The notes: generated by a model from the letters alone, not told the origin. 64,000 nucleotides of DNA from Thermococcus sp. 21S9 (GCF_012027635.1 NZ_SNUS01000001.1:1488001-1552000), one strand, 5' to 3'. Shown: positions 9,538-17,751, counted from the first letter of the stretch. Numbers and translations are program-made.

Positions 9538-10863
9538 TTGCCGGCGGTCATAGAGGAGGTTGCAAAGGTTTCCTTTGAGAGGGTTGGAATGCACTCCCAC
9601 ATAAAGGGCCTCGGCCTCGACGAGAACGGAAGGGCCAAGTTCATCGCCGATGGCATGGTCGGTCAGGTTAAGGCGAGGGAAGCGGCCGGAATCGCCGTCG
9701 AGCTCATAAAGCGCGGAAAGCTCGCCGGCAAGGGAATCCTCCTCGTCGGCCCGACCGGGAGCGGTAAGACGGCGATAGCGATGGGCATAGCGAGGGAACT
9801 CGGTGATGACGTTCCCTTCGTCCAGATAGCGGGAAGTGAGATTTACTCGGCCGAGGTCAACAAGACGGAGTTCCTCAAGCAGGCGATGAGGCGGGCGATA
9901 GGCGTTAGAATCAGCGAGGAGAGGAAGGTCTACGAGGGCGAGGTCAAGAAGATTGAGATAAGGCGCACGAGGCACCCCTTCAACCCCTACGTCGAGATTC
10001 CGGAGAGCGTCATTATAACCCTCCGCACGAGGGACGACGAGAAGACGATAAGGGCCGGCAGGGAGATAGCCTACCAGCTCATGGAGCTGGGCGTTGAAGA
10101 GGGCGACGTCATACAGATTGACGCCGAAACTGGCAAGGTCTCGAAGGTCGGAACGACGAAGGAGGAAGAGGGGCTCTTCTTCAAGCGCAAGGTCAGCCTT
10201 CCGAGCGGGCCCGTACTCAAGATAAAGGAGTTCACCTACACCGTCACGCTCCACGACCTTGACGTTGCCAACGCCCGCGGAAACATCTTCGGCCTGCTCT
10301 TCAGCACCGGGGCGGAGATAAGCGACGACGTCAGGAGGCGCGTTGACGAGACCGTTAAGAGCTGGATTGAGGAGGGAAGGGCGACGCTCGTTCCGGGAGT
10401 GCTCTTCATAGACGAGGTCCACATGCTCGACATCGAGGCCTTCTCGTTCCTCGCGAGGGCCATGGAGAGCGAGCTCGCGCCGATTCTTATCCTGGCCACC
10501 AACAGGGGAAGGACGAAGATAAGGGGCACCGACATCGAGGCACCGCACGGAATCCCAGTTGACATGCTCGACAGACTGCTGATAATCAACACCGAACCTT
10601 ACAAGAAAGAGGAAATCAGGGAGATAGTCAAGATTCGCGCGAGGGAGGAGAAGATTGAGGTGAGCGAGGAGGCCATAGAGTACCTCGCGGAGCTCGGTGA
10701 GAAGACCAGCCTGCGCTACGCCGTCCAGCTTCTCGCGCCGGCGAGCGTCCTGGCCAAGGGTGGAAGAGTCGAGAGGGAGCACGTCGAGAAGGCCAAGGAG
10801 TACTTCGCCGATTTGAAGAGGAGCATCGAGTTCGTCGAGAAGCTCGAGGGAATGCTGAGCTGA
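9538..10863 (+). CDS. TIP49 (RuvB-like AAA+ ATPase)
   Basis: Archaeal relative of eukaryotic RuvBL1/2 (TBP-interacting protein TIP49), an AAA+ ATPase that forms hexameric rings and is linked to DNA and transcription-related remodelling. Residues 71-78 are the Walker A GPTGSGKT and 290-295 the Walker B with DEVH. A long insertion between about residues 120 and 235 corresponds to the family's domain II, and the sensor motif LATNRG follows. The TTG start at 9538 is preceded by a strong GGGGTGAG, and a TATA-like ATTTTTAAAT lies at about 9483-9492. Length (441) matches the family. It is followed by a T-rich stretch suitable for termination. Confidence 0.93.
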   Translation: MPAVIEEVAKVSFERVGMHSHIKGLGLDENGRAKFIADGMVGQVKAREAAGIAVELIKRGKLAGKGILLVGPTGSGKTAIAMGIARELGDDVPFVQIAGSEIYSAEVNKTEFLKQAMRRAIGVRISEERKVYEGEVKKIEIRRTRHPFNPYVEIPESVIITLRTRDDEKTIRAGREIAYQLMELGVEEGDVIQIDAETGKVSKVGTTKEEEGLFFKRKVSLPSGPVLKIKEFTYTVTLHDLDVANARGNIFGLLFSTGAEISDDVRRRVDETVKSWIEEGRATLVPGVLFIDEVHMLDIEAFSFLARAMESELAPILILATNRGRTKIRGTDIEAPHGIPVDMLDRLLIINTEPYKKEEIREIVKIRAREEKIEVSEEAIEYLAELGEKTSLRYAVQLLAPASVLAKGGRVEREHVEKAKEYFADLKRSIEFVEKLEGMLS

Positions 10864-10934
10864 TTTCCTCTTTTCTTTGGTTCCCTCAGGTAACACTTTT
10901 AAGCTTTTAATTCTTTAACACTCACGGTGGGAGT

Positions 10935-11615
10935 ATGGACAAAACAAACGCCATTGTTCTTGTTCTGATTCTCCTCGGAGCCCTCGTCAGCGGGTGCATC
11001 TCGACCCCGGGAACGACCCAAACCCAGACCTACGGTACCGGAAACGCCCCAACTTCTTCCCCCGGGACTCAAAATGGCGGAAGCTCGTCCTTCACGAGCG
11101 CCGTTGGAAGTGCAGAGATAAACGGGACCTTCTCCGGCTGGCTGACGGCCCCGATGGCGTACTTCGACGAGGTTGAGCGCCTCCTGAACTCGACCAACGT
11201 CACCCTCTACGCGTTCACAGCTGAAGTTGAGGGAAACATGAACGCGAGCATAACGGTCTACGTTCTCAAGCTCGTTCCAGCGTTCGTTCCGAGGGACGTC
11301 AACGTAAGCATCAACGGGCGGGAAATCAAAGGAGCAACGTGCGTTGCCTACTCCGACCCCCTCCCGGTTTCAATCTCAAGAAAAGAAGGAAACGGACTCG
11401 TCAGAACGACGGCTTATCTAAAGGTTCACCCCTCAGGAAACGTTACCTTCACGGCGAAGGTCAGCGTTGATGAGCTGAACAACGGCACCGAAAGGACCCT
11501 GCTCCAAGCAGGAGAGATGAAGTTCGTGGTCAGGGTCATCAAACCCAACGACTACGTTTTCACTGTTCTCTGCAACGGCACGAACGTCTCTTCAGGCGGA
11601 CTGACGTTGGGGTGA
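10935..11615 (+). CDS. Putative lipoprotein
   Basis: A 226-residue protein with a hydrophobic leader and the lipobox-like LVSGC (Cys21), so probably lipid-anchored outside the membrane. A Thr/Ser/Gly/Gln-rich linker (about residues 25-55) is followed by a domain with several N-glycosylation sequons. No family recognised. GGTGGGAG lies just before the ATG. The next gene starts 4 bp after its stop and encodes a small membrane protein, so the two form a likely operon. Confidence 0.75.
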   Translation: MDKTNAIVLVLILLGALVSGCISTPGTTQTQTYGTGNAPTSSPGTQNGGSSSFTSAVGSAEINGTFSGWLTAPMAYFDEVERLLNSTNVTLYAFTAEVEGNMNASITVYVLKLVPAFVPRDVNVSINGREIKGATCVAYSDPLPVSISRKEGNGLVRTTAYLKVHPSGNVTFTAKVSVDELNNGTERTLLQAGEMKFVVRVIKPNDYVFTVLCNGTNVSSGGLTLG

Positions 11616-11619
11616 GGGT

Positions 11620-11907
11620 ATGAGGAAGGTTCTCTACGCCCTCCCCTTTCTCCTCATCGGCCTCGGCGTTCTTATGGTGGAACTAACGGTTGACCGGCTA
11701 CTCGTCGTCGGGTTGAACTGGCTGACGTTCCTCATCGAATACAGGTACGGGGGAGAAGGCAGAGGAGGAGAGCTCGTCGCCATTGGCATCGCCACTTCCC
11801 TCGCGTTGCTCCCCGTATCATCGGCGATTTCAAAGGTCCTGGCGGTCTTCACTCTCCTCCTCGTCCTCGGTGGAAATTACGTGAAAGAGCTCTACGTCAG
11901 CCCATAA
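11620..11907 (+). CDS. Small membrane protein
   Basis: 95 residues with three hydrophobic stretches (about 4-24, 47-62 and 64-84). The ribosome binding site GGGGTGAGGG overlaps the end of the upstream lipoprotein gene, so translation is probably coupled. No known family. Its 3' end overlaps the convergent PIN-domain gene by 11 bp. Confidence 0.65.
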   Translation: MRKVLYALPFLLIGLGVLMVELTVDRLLVVGLNWLTFLIEYRYGGEGRGGELVAIGIATSLALLPVSSAISKVLAVFTLLLVLGGNYVKELYVSP

Positions 11908-12895
11908 TCTCCACCAGCTTCCTGCTCAGCTTGAGGTGGAAGATGAACTCGTTGTAAACTCTATCCTCCCGCTTGAAGACGAGCTTGAGCTCATCGAGGT
12001 TCGCCTTGCCTCCGAACTCGCCGAAGACGAGGATTCCGTTGAGCTCTATCACGCCGAAGACAGCCGAGAGGTTAAAGAGGAGCGTCCTGAGCTGGTAAGC
12101 CGAGACCTCGTGTCTTCCGAGCTCCTCCCGCGGATATTTGAAGAGGAAGTACTCGAGCCCCTCCATCTCCGCCACGTCGGTTATCGCTATGTCCGCCGTC
12201 AGGAAGACGAGCAGGGTGGGCGTCATTCTGTCGTACCTCTTGAGGGACTTGACGATAATCTCGTCGTTGTTGTGGGCCGGCTCGCTCACGCTCTCGGCGA
12301 TGATTATCCTTGGCTTCAGCCTCTCGAACTCCTTGAGGGCTATGTAGGCCGCTTTCCGGCTCCTCTTCGTCCGCCTGTTGCTGAACTCCCTCAGGAGGTG
12401 GGCGTTGAGAACCTCGCGTGAAATCTCCTCAAGCTGTTTGTGCCTGTACTTGTAGTTCATCGCGTCCTCGATTTCCTTCTTGACGCCCTCGGCGACGACT
12501 ATCTGATAACTGTCGAGCGGTCTGTATGAGGATATGAAGCGGTGGTAGAAGAGGTTCGTATCGGGCGCGAATGCAACGCCCTTCTTCAGCCTCTCGTAGA
12601 GCTCCAGGGTCTTCTCGAATTCGTCGAGGTTGTCGTAGCGGAGGATTCCTGCGGAGATGAAGCACTCGTAGAAGTCGCTCCACGTCGGCAGTTCTGAGGA
12701 GAGCCTTGGCGGAACACGGGCGTTGAAGGTCTTTCTGTCCGTCAGGACTTCGAGGTGGTAGCCCCTCTCGCTCGGCTCCGCCCGGAGGAGAGGAAGGCCG
12801 TAGAGCGGGTAACTCACCCGTAGCTCGCCCCTCTCAGCGAGGACGTTCATGAGGACCTGCAGTTCTGGCTTCACTATGACCTCAGCGGGCTTCAT
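11897..12895 (-). CDS. PIN-domain nuclease-like protein (UPF0278/COG1458-like)
   Basis: About 332 residues. The first 105 form a separate domain without recognised motifs. The PIN domain then starts with FAPDTNLFYHRF (first catalytic Asp, about residue 112). It continues with an acidic GVKKEIEDA segment, NNDEII, and the closing LTADIAITDVAE, so the acidic residues expected of an active PIN RNase are present. ATG at 12895 is preferred because GGGGG lies 6 nt upstream; ATG at 12901 is the alternative. The start lies inside the end of the CARF-like gene (14-bp overlap), so the two are translationally coupled. This suggests the nuclease and the sensor-like protein work together. Confidence 0.8.
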   Translation of the reverse strand: MKPAEVIVKPELQVLMNVLAERGELRVSYPLYGLPLLRAEPSERGYHLEVLTDRKTFNARVPPRLSSELPTWSDFYECFISAGILRYDNLDEFEKTLELYERLKKGVAFAPDTNLFYHRFISSYRPLDSYQIVVAEGVKKEIEDAMNYKYRHKQLEEISREVLNAHLLREFSNRRTKRSRKAAYIALKEFERLKPRIIIAESVSEPAHNNDEIIVKSLKRYDRMTPTLLVFLTADIAITDVAEMEGLEYFLFKYPREELGRHEVSAYQLRTLLFNLSAVFGVIELNGILVFGEFGGKANLDELKLVFKREDRVYNEFIFHLKLSRKLVEIMG

Positions 12896-13373
12896 CTCCA
12901 TCCCCCAGGAAGTTCTTGATGGGTTGCATATGGGTTGGAATCATCATGTAGGGCCTATCCGGGAAGTCCATGTCGAGCAGGCCCATGTAGACTATGAACG
13001 ACACGGGGAACTCCCGAATCTGGACTATCGCGGCCGCGACTAGGGCTTTCCTGCCGGAGGTTATGTCAAGGCCTATCCGGTAACCCTCGCGTTCGAGCTT
13101 CGAGAAGAGCTCCTTGAACTTCCTGTCGGCCTCAAAGAAGCCGTAGTCCTTAATTACCACGGTCTCAATCCTCGGTCTGAGATTATATGCCTCGGATATG
13201 ACCTCTATGGCCTTCACAACCTTTGGAAGGAGGTTCCTGTAGCGCTCCTCCGTGAATACGTAGACCCGCCGGATTTCCCGCTTTCCCTTGCCCTCCTTCA
13301 GGATTTTGTAGTAGGTGTTCACGACCGCCCAGGGCGAGCGACCGAGCAGGGTAACGTACGCTATGGGTGCCAT
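12882..13373 (-). CDS. CARF-like (CRISPR-associated Rossmann fold-type) protein
   Basis: A 163-residue single-domain protein. The N-terminal strand-loop VTLLGRSPWAVVNT and the later LDITSGRKALVAAA resemble the two signature motifs of CARF domains (a Gly/Ser-Pro loop after strand 1, and D-x-[ST]-G-[GR]-[RK] near the end), which bind cyclic oligoadenylates or cleave them in ring nucleases. This assignment is from motif pattern only. ATG at 13373 has GGTGGAG 8 nt upstream; GTG 13382 and ATG 13379 are alternatives. It lies between a DUF2284 gene (5 bp upstream) and a PIN nuclease gene (overlapping), in one operon. No cas gene or CRISPR array is in the window. Confidence 0.6.
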   Translation of the reverse strand: MAPIAYVTLLGRSPWAVVNTYYKILKEGKGKREIRRVYVFTEERYRNLLPKVVKAIEVISEAYNLRPRIETVVIKDYGFFEADRKFKELFSKLEREGYRIGLDITSGRKALVAAAIVQIREFPVSFIVYMGLLDMDFPDRPYMMIPTHMQPIKNFLGDGDEAR

Positions 13374-13378
13374 GTTCA

Positions 13379-13840
13379 TCACTCCACCAGTATCATTCCG
13401 TAAAGGGCGCTCTCTGAAAAGTCTATTTGAACCAGCGAGCTGATTTCAATCCCGATGGCGTCGAGGCTCGGCCGGACTTTCGTTGGCATTCTACAGGGCT
13501 CACCGCGCTCGAAGGGGCAGTCCGTGCAGAGGTTGCAGTTTCCCGGGAAGAGGGCCATCGCGTAGAGCTTTCCCTCCCTGAAGAGCTCCCCCTCGCGCTT
13601 GAGCAGGTAAAGGATTGCTTCCCTTTTCTCTTCCTCGAAGCGCTCCATGTCGATTTCGAACTTTACGAGGATGGCCCTGCTGAAGTGGCTCACCCACTCC
13701 CTTGCCTCTCTCCAGTCCGGAACGTGGGGAGGACAGCTCGGCCTCTTCCCGTACATCGGGCAGGTTCGACACTTCCAGACCGGCCTCGGGGAGACGACTA
13801 TTTTCTCGGCCGGTATCTCCTTCTCCCAGAGCACGCGCAT
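13379..13840 (-). CDS. DUF2284 predicted metal-binding protein
   Basis: 153 residues with two cysteine clusters: CRTCPMYGKRPSCPPH near the N-terminus and CNLCTDCPFERGEPC in the second half, the hallmark of the DUF2284 (COG5423) family, thought to bind metal or an Fe-S cluster. A TATA-like TTAAATA at about 13860-13868 predicts transcription beginning almost at the ATG (13840), so the message is probably leaderless. It is the first gene of a three-gene unit with the CARF-like and PIN genes. Its role is unknown. Confidence 0.85.
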   Translation of the reverse strand: MRVLWEKEIPAEKIVVSPRPVWKCRTCPMYGKRPSCPPHVPDWREAREWVSHFSRAILVKFEIDMERFEEEKREAILYLLKREGELFREGKLYAMALFPGNCNLCTDCPFERGEPCRMPTKVRPSLDAIGIEISSLVQIDFSESALYGMILVE

Positions 13841-13911
13841 GGTATGTTAAACGCCGGCGGAGTATTTAACGTTGGCGCAACCCTTTTACGGATGAAGACG
13901 CAGGTTTGAAC

Positions 13912-14463
13912 ATGAGGAGCTGGGTGCCGTTGCTAATAATCGCGCTTCTAATCGGGTCTGGCTGTATAGGCGGGGGAGGTGAGAAAACGACCGCACCTAA
14001 GACCCTTGAGGTCGGTTCAGTCTTCCACAACGGGAGCTACATTCCCGTTAAGTTCACCTGCGACGGCGAGGACATAAACCCGCCGATATTCATTGGGAAC
14101 ATCAGCGAGAAGGCGAAGAGCCTCGTCATAATCGTGGACGACCCCGATGCCCCCGCGGGAACCTTTACCCACTGGATTGCCTGGAACATTCCGCCGGTGG
14201 GCGAGATTCCCGAGGCGGTTCCCAAAGTTGGCGAGGTTGAGAAGCCGATTCCGATGGTTCAGGGGAGGAACGACTTCGGAAGGATAGGCTACGGTGGTCC
14301 CTGTCCGCCGAGGGGGAGCGTCCACCACTACCACTTCAAAGTCTACGCCCTCGACACGACGCTGAACATTCCGCCCGGGGCGACGAGAAAAGAACTGGAA
14401 AGGGCCATGGAAGGCCACGTTATTCAGTGGGGAGAGCTCGTGGGGCTCTATAAGAGGGGCTAA
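13912..14463 (+). CDS. PEBP-family (YbhB/YbcL-like) lipoprotein
   Basis: Phosphatidylethanolamine-binding-protein fold, recognised by VDDPDAPAGTFTHWIAWNIP-type sequence in the middle and YGGPCPPRGSVHHYHFKVYA in the second half. The N-terminus is a signal peptide with lipobox-like GSGC (Cys18), followed by a Gly-rich linker, so the domain is displayed outside the membrane. Family members bind small anionic ligands and some inhibit proteases; the ligand here is unknown. ATG at 13912 is preferred to the in-frame TTG at 13906. It overlaps the convergent PQ-loop gene by 4 bp. Confidence 0.85.
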   Translation: MRSWVPLLIIALLIGSGCIGGGGEKTTAPKTLEVGSVFHNGSYIPVKFTCDGEDINPPIFIGNISEKAKSLVIIVDDPDAPAGTFTHWIAWNIPPVGEIPEAVPKVGEVEKPIPMVQGRNDFGRIGYGGPCPPRGSVHHYHFKVYALDTTLNIPPGATRKELERAMEGHVIQWGELVGLYKRG

Positions 14464-14717
14464 CTTTTCTTTTCCGTCAACTTTACCACGAGGTTTATCG
14501 CACTCTGCAAAGCCGCGAGGAAGTTCAGGGCGAAGAATATCCAGTCCCCGATTATGTAGGAGTATATCGTCAGCAGGGTCGAGGCGGTCACGTAGATTAT
14601 TATGAACTGCATGTTCAGGGGACACTTTCTCGTCCTTATAGTCTCCAAGGTCTGAGGAACCCAAGCGCTCACGAGGAGCAACATTCCGAGCAGTCCGATT
14701 ATCTCTCCGCCGTTCAT
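14460..14717 (-). CDS. PQ-loop / SemiSWEET-like small membrane protein
   Basis: 85 residues forming three hydrophobic helices. The first ends in the PQ-loop signature SAWVPQTLETIRTRKC, and the rest matches the three-helix PQ-loop unit of SemiSWEET transporters and related small proteins. It would act as a dimer in the membrane; substrate unknown. ATG at 14717 is chosen because GGGTGAG lies immediately upstream, and the frame further up (to 14747) is non-conserved-looking. Confidence 0.75.
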   Translation of the reverse strand: MNGGEIIGLLGMLLLVSAWVPQTLETIRTRKCPLNMQFIIIYVTASTLLTIYSYIIGDWIFFALNFLAALQSAINLVVKLTEKKS

Positions 14718-14816
14718 GGTCTCACCCGGGATAAAAACGGGCTCCACTAAAAAAGGGTTGTGGCGGGGTTTCTGTCAAAAACGGCAGATAACACGGCTGG
14801 TTTTAACTTCCTCACG

Positions 14817-15272
14817 CTAAAGCTCGCTCGCGAGCATTGAGGTTGCCCAAGTCTTGACGTCCTCGTCGAGGATGTCCTCTATGAGCTTCATCGCCCTATC
14901 GAGTTCACCCTTCCTCGCGAGCCTGAGCGCGACCTCCGCCTGCACCTTCGACCTGTTGGCGAGGTCGGTTATATGCTCCGCTATGTAGAGGGCGTCGTCG
15001 AACTTACCCATCTCAAGGAACTCAAAGGCCAGACCCATCAGGTTCTTCGTCGGGTTCTTCGTTGAGAGTGCCGTCTCTATCGCCCTATCGAGGGCACCCC
15101 TGTAATCCTCCCCAGCCTTCGCCATCTCCACGACTATTCCGTTAACGGCCTTGGAACGGACGCTCCCGTCGGGTATTCCCCCAGCGAGCTTCATTGCCTC
15201 GTCGAATTTTCCTGCCCTCACGAGCTTCATGACCGCATCGTAAAGGGCCCGCGAGCGGTACCATGCCTGCAT
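14817..15272 (-). CDS. TPR-like helical repeat protein
   Basis: 151 residues of repeated amphipathic helix pairs of the type AGKFDEAMKLA, MGKFDDALYIA, KGELDRAMKLI, spaced by 30-40 residues. This is a TPR-like scaffold that probably mediates protein contacts. ATG at 15272 is favoured: GGGGG is upstream and a TATA-like CTTAAAT (about 15305-15311) would start transcription near 15282. It is divergent from the thioredoxin-like lipoprotein gene, sharing a promoter region of about 95 bp. Confidence 0.75.
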   Translation of the reverse strand: MQAWYRSRALYDAVMKLVRAGKFDEAMKLAGGIPDGSVRSKAVNGIVVEMAKAGEDYRGALDRAIETALSTKNPTKNLMGLAFEFLEMGKFDDALYIAEHITDLANRSKVQAEVALRLARKGELDRAMKLIEDILDEDVKTWATSMLASEL

Positions 15273-15366
15273 GAAAACCCCCATACCATTATGACCCCGC
15301 CCGATTTAAGGGTTCTGGTTGTGTTAACTTTATAACCTCCCCATCGGATAGAACACCGGTGGTCTG

Positions 15367-15972
15367 ATGAAAAAGGCTGGAGTGCTCCTACTGTTGCTGG
15401 TTCTCCTCGGTTTCTCCGCGGGCTGTATCGGGAGCAACGGCACAACGAGCACTTCTTCAACATCGACAACTGCAAAACCTACCTACGTTGACGTCAACGG
15501 CACGAGGATTTACCTGAACGAGGTTCACTTCTACATGTACGGCATGAAGACCTGCCCCCACTGCCGGCACATGCACGAGTGGATTCCCCAAGAGTACGGT
15601 GAGAAGGCCTTAACCTACTACGAGCTCGTGGACAACCAGACGAACATGATGCTCTTCAACGAGCTCGCCCAGCTCACGGGCATAACCGGCGTTCCGGCGA
15701 TAGCGATTACCTACAACGGAACCCTCTACGCGGTCATAGAGGGAGAGTTCAACGTGACTGCAACTCCCGAAATAATCGCGACGGCAATCAAGAACGACGG
15801 CGTGTTACTCCTAACCGGCAAGACCTACCTGCTCTCCTACAAGGACCCCAAGGCCAAGCTCGTCATCAATGCCCTTTACACCATATTCGTGAAGCATCAG
15901 TCGGTGGATGTCCAGAAGATTTTCAATGAGCTGAAGGCCAACTCAACCTCGACCGGAAACTCGACGGGCTGA
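15367..15972 (+). CDS. Thioredoxin-fold lipoprotein (CPHC)
   Basis: 201 residues. A lipobox-like FSAGC (Cys20) and a Ser/Thr linker anchor an external thioredoxin-fold domain with the redox motif C63-P-H-C66 (YGMKTCPHCRHMHEW) and the cis-proline segment TGVPAIAI. It likely exchanges disulfides outside the membrane. The next gene is a CcdA-like membrane protein, which would supply electrons, and a CPYC protein follows on the other strand. A TATA box (CTTTATAACC, 15327-15336) fits a start near 15360. Confidence 0.85.
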   Translation: MKKAGVLLLLLVLLGFSAGCIGSNGTTSTSSTSTTAKPTYVDVNGTRIYLNEVHFYMYGMKTCPHCRHMHEWIPQEYGEKALTYYELVDNQTNMMLFNELAQLTGITGVPAIAITYNGTLYAVIEGEFNVTATPEIIATAIKNDGVLLLTGKTYLLSYKDPKAKLVINALYTIFVKHQSVDVQKIFNELKANSTSTGNSTG

Positions 15973-15998
15973 CCTTTCGTTTTCAACCTTTCGTTTTG

Positions 15999-16019
15999 GA
16001 AAGGGTGAAAAGCCCTTTC
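15999..16019 (+). other. Hairpin and direct repeat before the ccdA-like gene
   Basis: GAAAGGG (15999-16005) and CCCTTTC (16013-16019) form a 7-bp stem with a 7-nt loop, 15 bp before the ccdA-like start. Just upstream the 10-mer CCTTTCGTTT occurs twice (15973 and 15987). It could be a transcription attenuator or terminator between the two genes, or a regulator site. Confidence 0.35.
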
Positions 16020-16033
16020 GGGTATTCTAAACC

Positions 16034-16759
16034 ATGAAGAGCGAAATCAAGGCCCTCGCGATAATCCTGCTGGCTTCCTTCGGCTTGAGCGCCGTCGTTC
16101 TCTACCTCCTGGGCATTCCGGGCTTTATCCCCAAGTTCTACGCCCTGGCGATGAGCGACTCAATAAACCCCTGCACCTTCGTGATTTACACCATGCTCCT
16201 CATCGCGATATCAGTGAGGGAAGTGTCGCGGAGAAGGCTTTACATAATCGGTTCGGCCTTTATCCTGGCCGTTTACGTCTCGTACTACCTCCTCGGTGTC
16301 GGCCTGCTCTTCCTTGGGCAGTACATTCCCCTGTGGCTCGCTGGAATCTTCGCGATAGGCTTCGGAGTCTACACGATAGTCACTGGGATAATGGAGCGCT
16401 CGAGGATAGGCGACAAGGGGAAGATAAGAAAGAAGATATTCAGCGCCGACGCCACCTTTGCCGGTTCCTTTGCCCTCGGCGTCATTGTCTCGACGACGCT
16501 CCTGCCCTGTTCCGCCGGCAGTTACCTCGTCTACGCGACGATAATAGCCCACGGAAGCAGGGCCCTCGCGTTCTTCCTCCTGGCCCTCTACAACGTCATC
16601 TTCGTGCTCCCCCTCGTCGTAATACTCCTCGCCATGGGGAGCGTGAGCGAGAGCAAGCGCTTCTCACAGGCGATGGTCAGGCACAGCATGGAGCTCTCCG
16701 TCATCGCGGGATTTCTGCTCATTGCGATAGGAGTTTGGGTTTTATCTGGGGGTTCCTAA
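16034..16759 (+). CDS. CcdA/DsbD-like membrane electron-transfer protein
   Basis: 241 residues with six to seven membrane helices. Two cysteines lie in the pattern expected of the CcdA family: Cys47 in DSINPCTF at the end of one helix, and Cys159 in TLLPCSAG in another. CcdA proteins carry reducing equivalents from cytosolic thioredoxin-like proteins to extracytoplasmic thiol proteins. The partner candidates are adjacent: the CPHC lipoprotein upstream and the cytosolic CPYC protein downstream on the opposite strand (18-bp convergent overlap). Confidence 0.85.
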   Translation: MKSEIKALAIILLASFGLSAVVLYLLGIPGFIPKFYALAMSDSINPCTFVIYTMLLIAISVREVSRRRLYIIGSAFILAVYVSYYLLGVGLLFLGQYIPLWLAGIFAIGFGVYTIVTGIMERSRIGDKGKIRKKIFSADATFAGSFALGVIVSTTLLPCSAGSYLVYATIIAHGSRALAFFLLALYNVIFVLPLVVILLAMGSVSESKRFSQAMVRHSMELSVIAGFLLIAIGVWVLSGGS

Positions 16760-17098
16760 CCCGAGCCGTCCCCTGACCCTTTTCTCGAACTCCGCGAAGT
16801 TCGGAACCCCTATGAACTCCACCCTGTTGTCGATGAGTATCGTCGGCGTTCCAAGGATGTTGTGTTCCATGGCCTTCCTCTGCCCCTCGGACGTGGCAAC
16901 GCTGAGCTCCCTGGCCACGACACCCTCATACTTTCCCTCAAGTTCTTTGGCCATCTGGACGGCAATCGGGCAGTATGGACATCCCGGGGCTGTTATGACC
17001 TCGATGACGACCTTACGTTTCGGCTTTACCTCAATCATGCCCGCTCGCTTCATAAGTTCCAGCATCTTCTTTCTCCTTATCATCTCCAGCTCGTCCAT
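16742..17098 (-). CDS. Glutaredoxin/thioredoxin-like protein (CPYC)
   Basis: 118-residue cytosolic protein with a helical N-terminal extension of about 28 residues, then a thioredoxin fold carrying C40-P-Y-C43 and the cis-proline segment LGTPTILI. The CPYC motif and size resemble the single-domain half of the Pyrococcus glutaredoxin-like protein. The start ATG at 17098 has GGTGAT four bases upstream; the frame extends further but without support. It may reduce the CcdA-like protein encoded on the other strand. Confidence 0.85.
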   Translation of the reverse strand: MDELEMIRRKKMLELMKRAGMIEVKPKRKVVIEVITAPGCPYCPIAVQMAKELEGKYEGVVARELSVATSEGQRKAMEHNILGTPTILIDNRVEFIGVPNFAEFEKRVRGRLGLGTPR

Positions 17099-17164
17099 GC
17101 TATCACCTGGGGGAGAAATCCTTAGAAAAATTAAAACGCTAACGGCGGAAATCTGCAAAACTCT

Positions 17165-17740
17165 TCAATCAACGGCGTTCAGGTGAATTGCGAGCAGGAC
17201 CGCGAAGAGCACCGCGAGCGCTATATGGGCCTTCTTCCAGCGCTGGTACATCTTCACGTATCTGGCAACCTCCTCCTTCCGTCCGGCCTTTGCAAGGGCG
17301 AGTATCTTTCTGTTTATCGCCCGTCCAATGAAGCCGAGGACGTTGAGGGCAATGAGGGTTACCCCCATCGCAAGACCGGCGATGCCACCGATTCCTGCGT
17401 AGTTCCCGCAGGAGAGGAAGTGGACGAAGACCAGAACCGTTCCCGTTATCGTCAGGGCGTGATGAACCGTCATTGGGGATACCGGGCCTATGAAAGTCAC
17501 GTACGGGTGCTCGGGCTGGATTTCAAAGCCCCACTTATCGTCCTTGCGGTGCTTTATCAGGAGCTTTCGCTTCGTGAGGGCGTAGTAGGCAACGCCCACG
17601 CCAATCAGCACAACGCCGAGCACCGCGAACGCTGTATAGCCGGCATCGTACTCGTTCTCGTCCTCCCCGTACTCGTCGGCGAGGGCAAGGGGGAGGAGCA
17701 GAAGCATCAAAACGAAAAAGACGGCGAGCTTTTTCCGCAT
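17165..17740 (-). CDS. b-type cytochrome-like membrane protein
   Basis: 191 residues: a signal peptide ending at LALA|D, an acidic linker, and four further hydrophobic helices. Histidines lie within or at the ends of helices (VHHALTITGTVLVFVHF and KKAHIALAVLFAVLLAIHL), a pattern suited to heme b ligation as in cytochrome b561 or DUF4405-type proteins, although heme binding is inferred. The C-terminal helix resembles the two small membrane proteins at 59.1-59.8 kb. It follows the metal-motif gene on the same strand by 11 bp. Confidence 0.65.
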   Translation of the reverse strand: MRKKLAVFFVLMLLLLPLALADEYGEDENEYDAGYTAFAVLGVVLIGVGVAYYALTKRKLLIKHRKDDKWGFEIQPEHPYVTFIGPVSPMTVHHALTITGTVLVFVHFLSCGNYAGIGGIAGLAMGVTLIALNVLGFIGRAINRKILALAKAGRKEEVARYVKMYQRWKKAHIALAVLFAVLLAIHLNAVD

Positions 17741-17751
17741 GTTAACACCTC

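Noticed and set aside
9481-10896. Long minus-strand frame (about 470 codons) opposite TIP49
   Set aside because: It is the antisense shadow of a gene with unmistakable AAA+ motifs; high GC in this lineage yields long spurious antisense frames.
12882-13373. Assigning the CARF-like gene as a cas gene
   Set aside because: No CRISPR repeats, Cas proteins or effector-complex genes occur anywhere in the window; only the fold resemblance is claimed.
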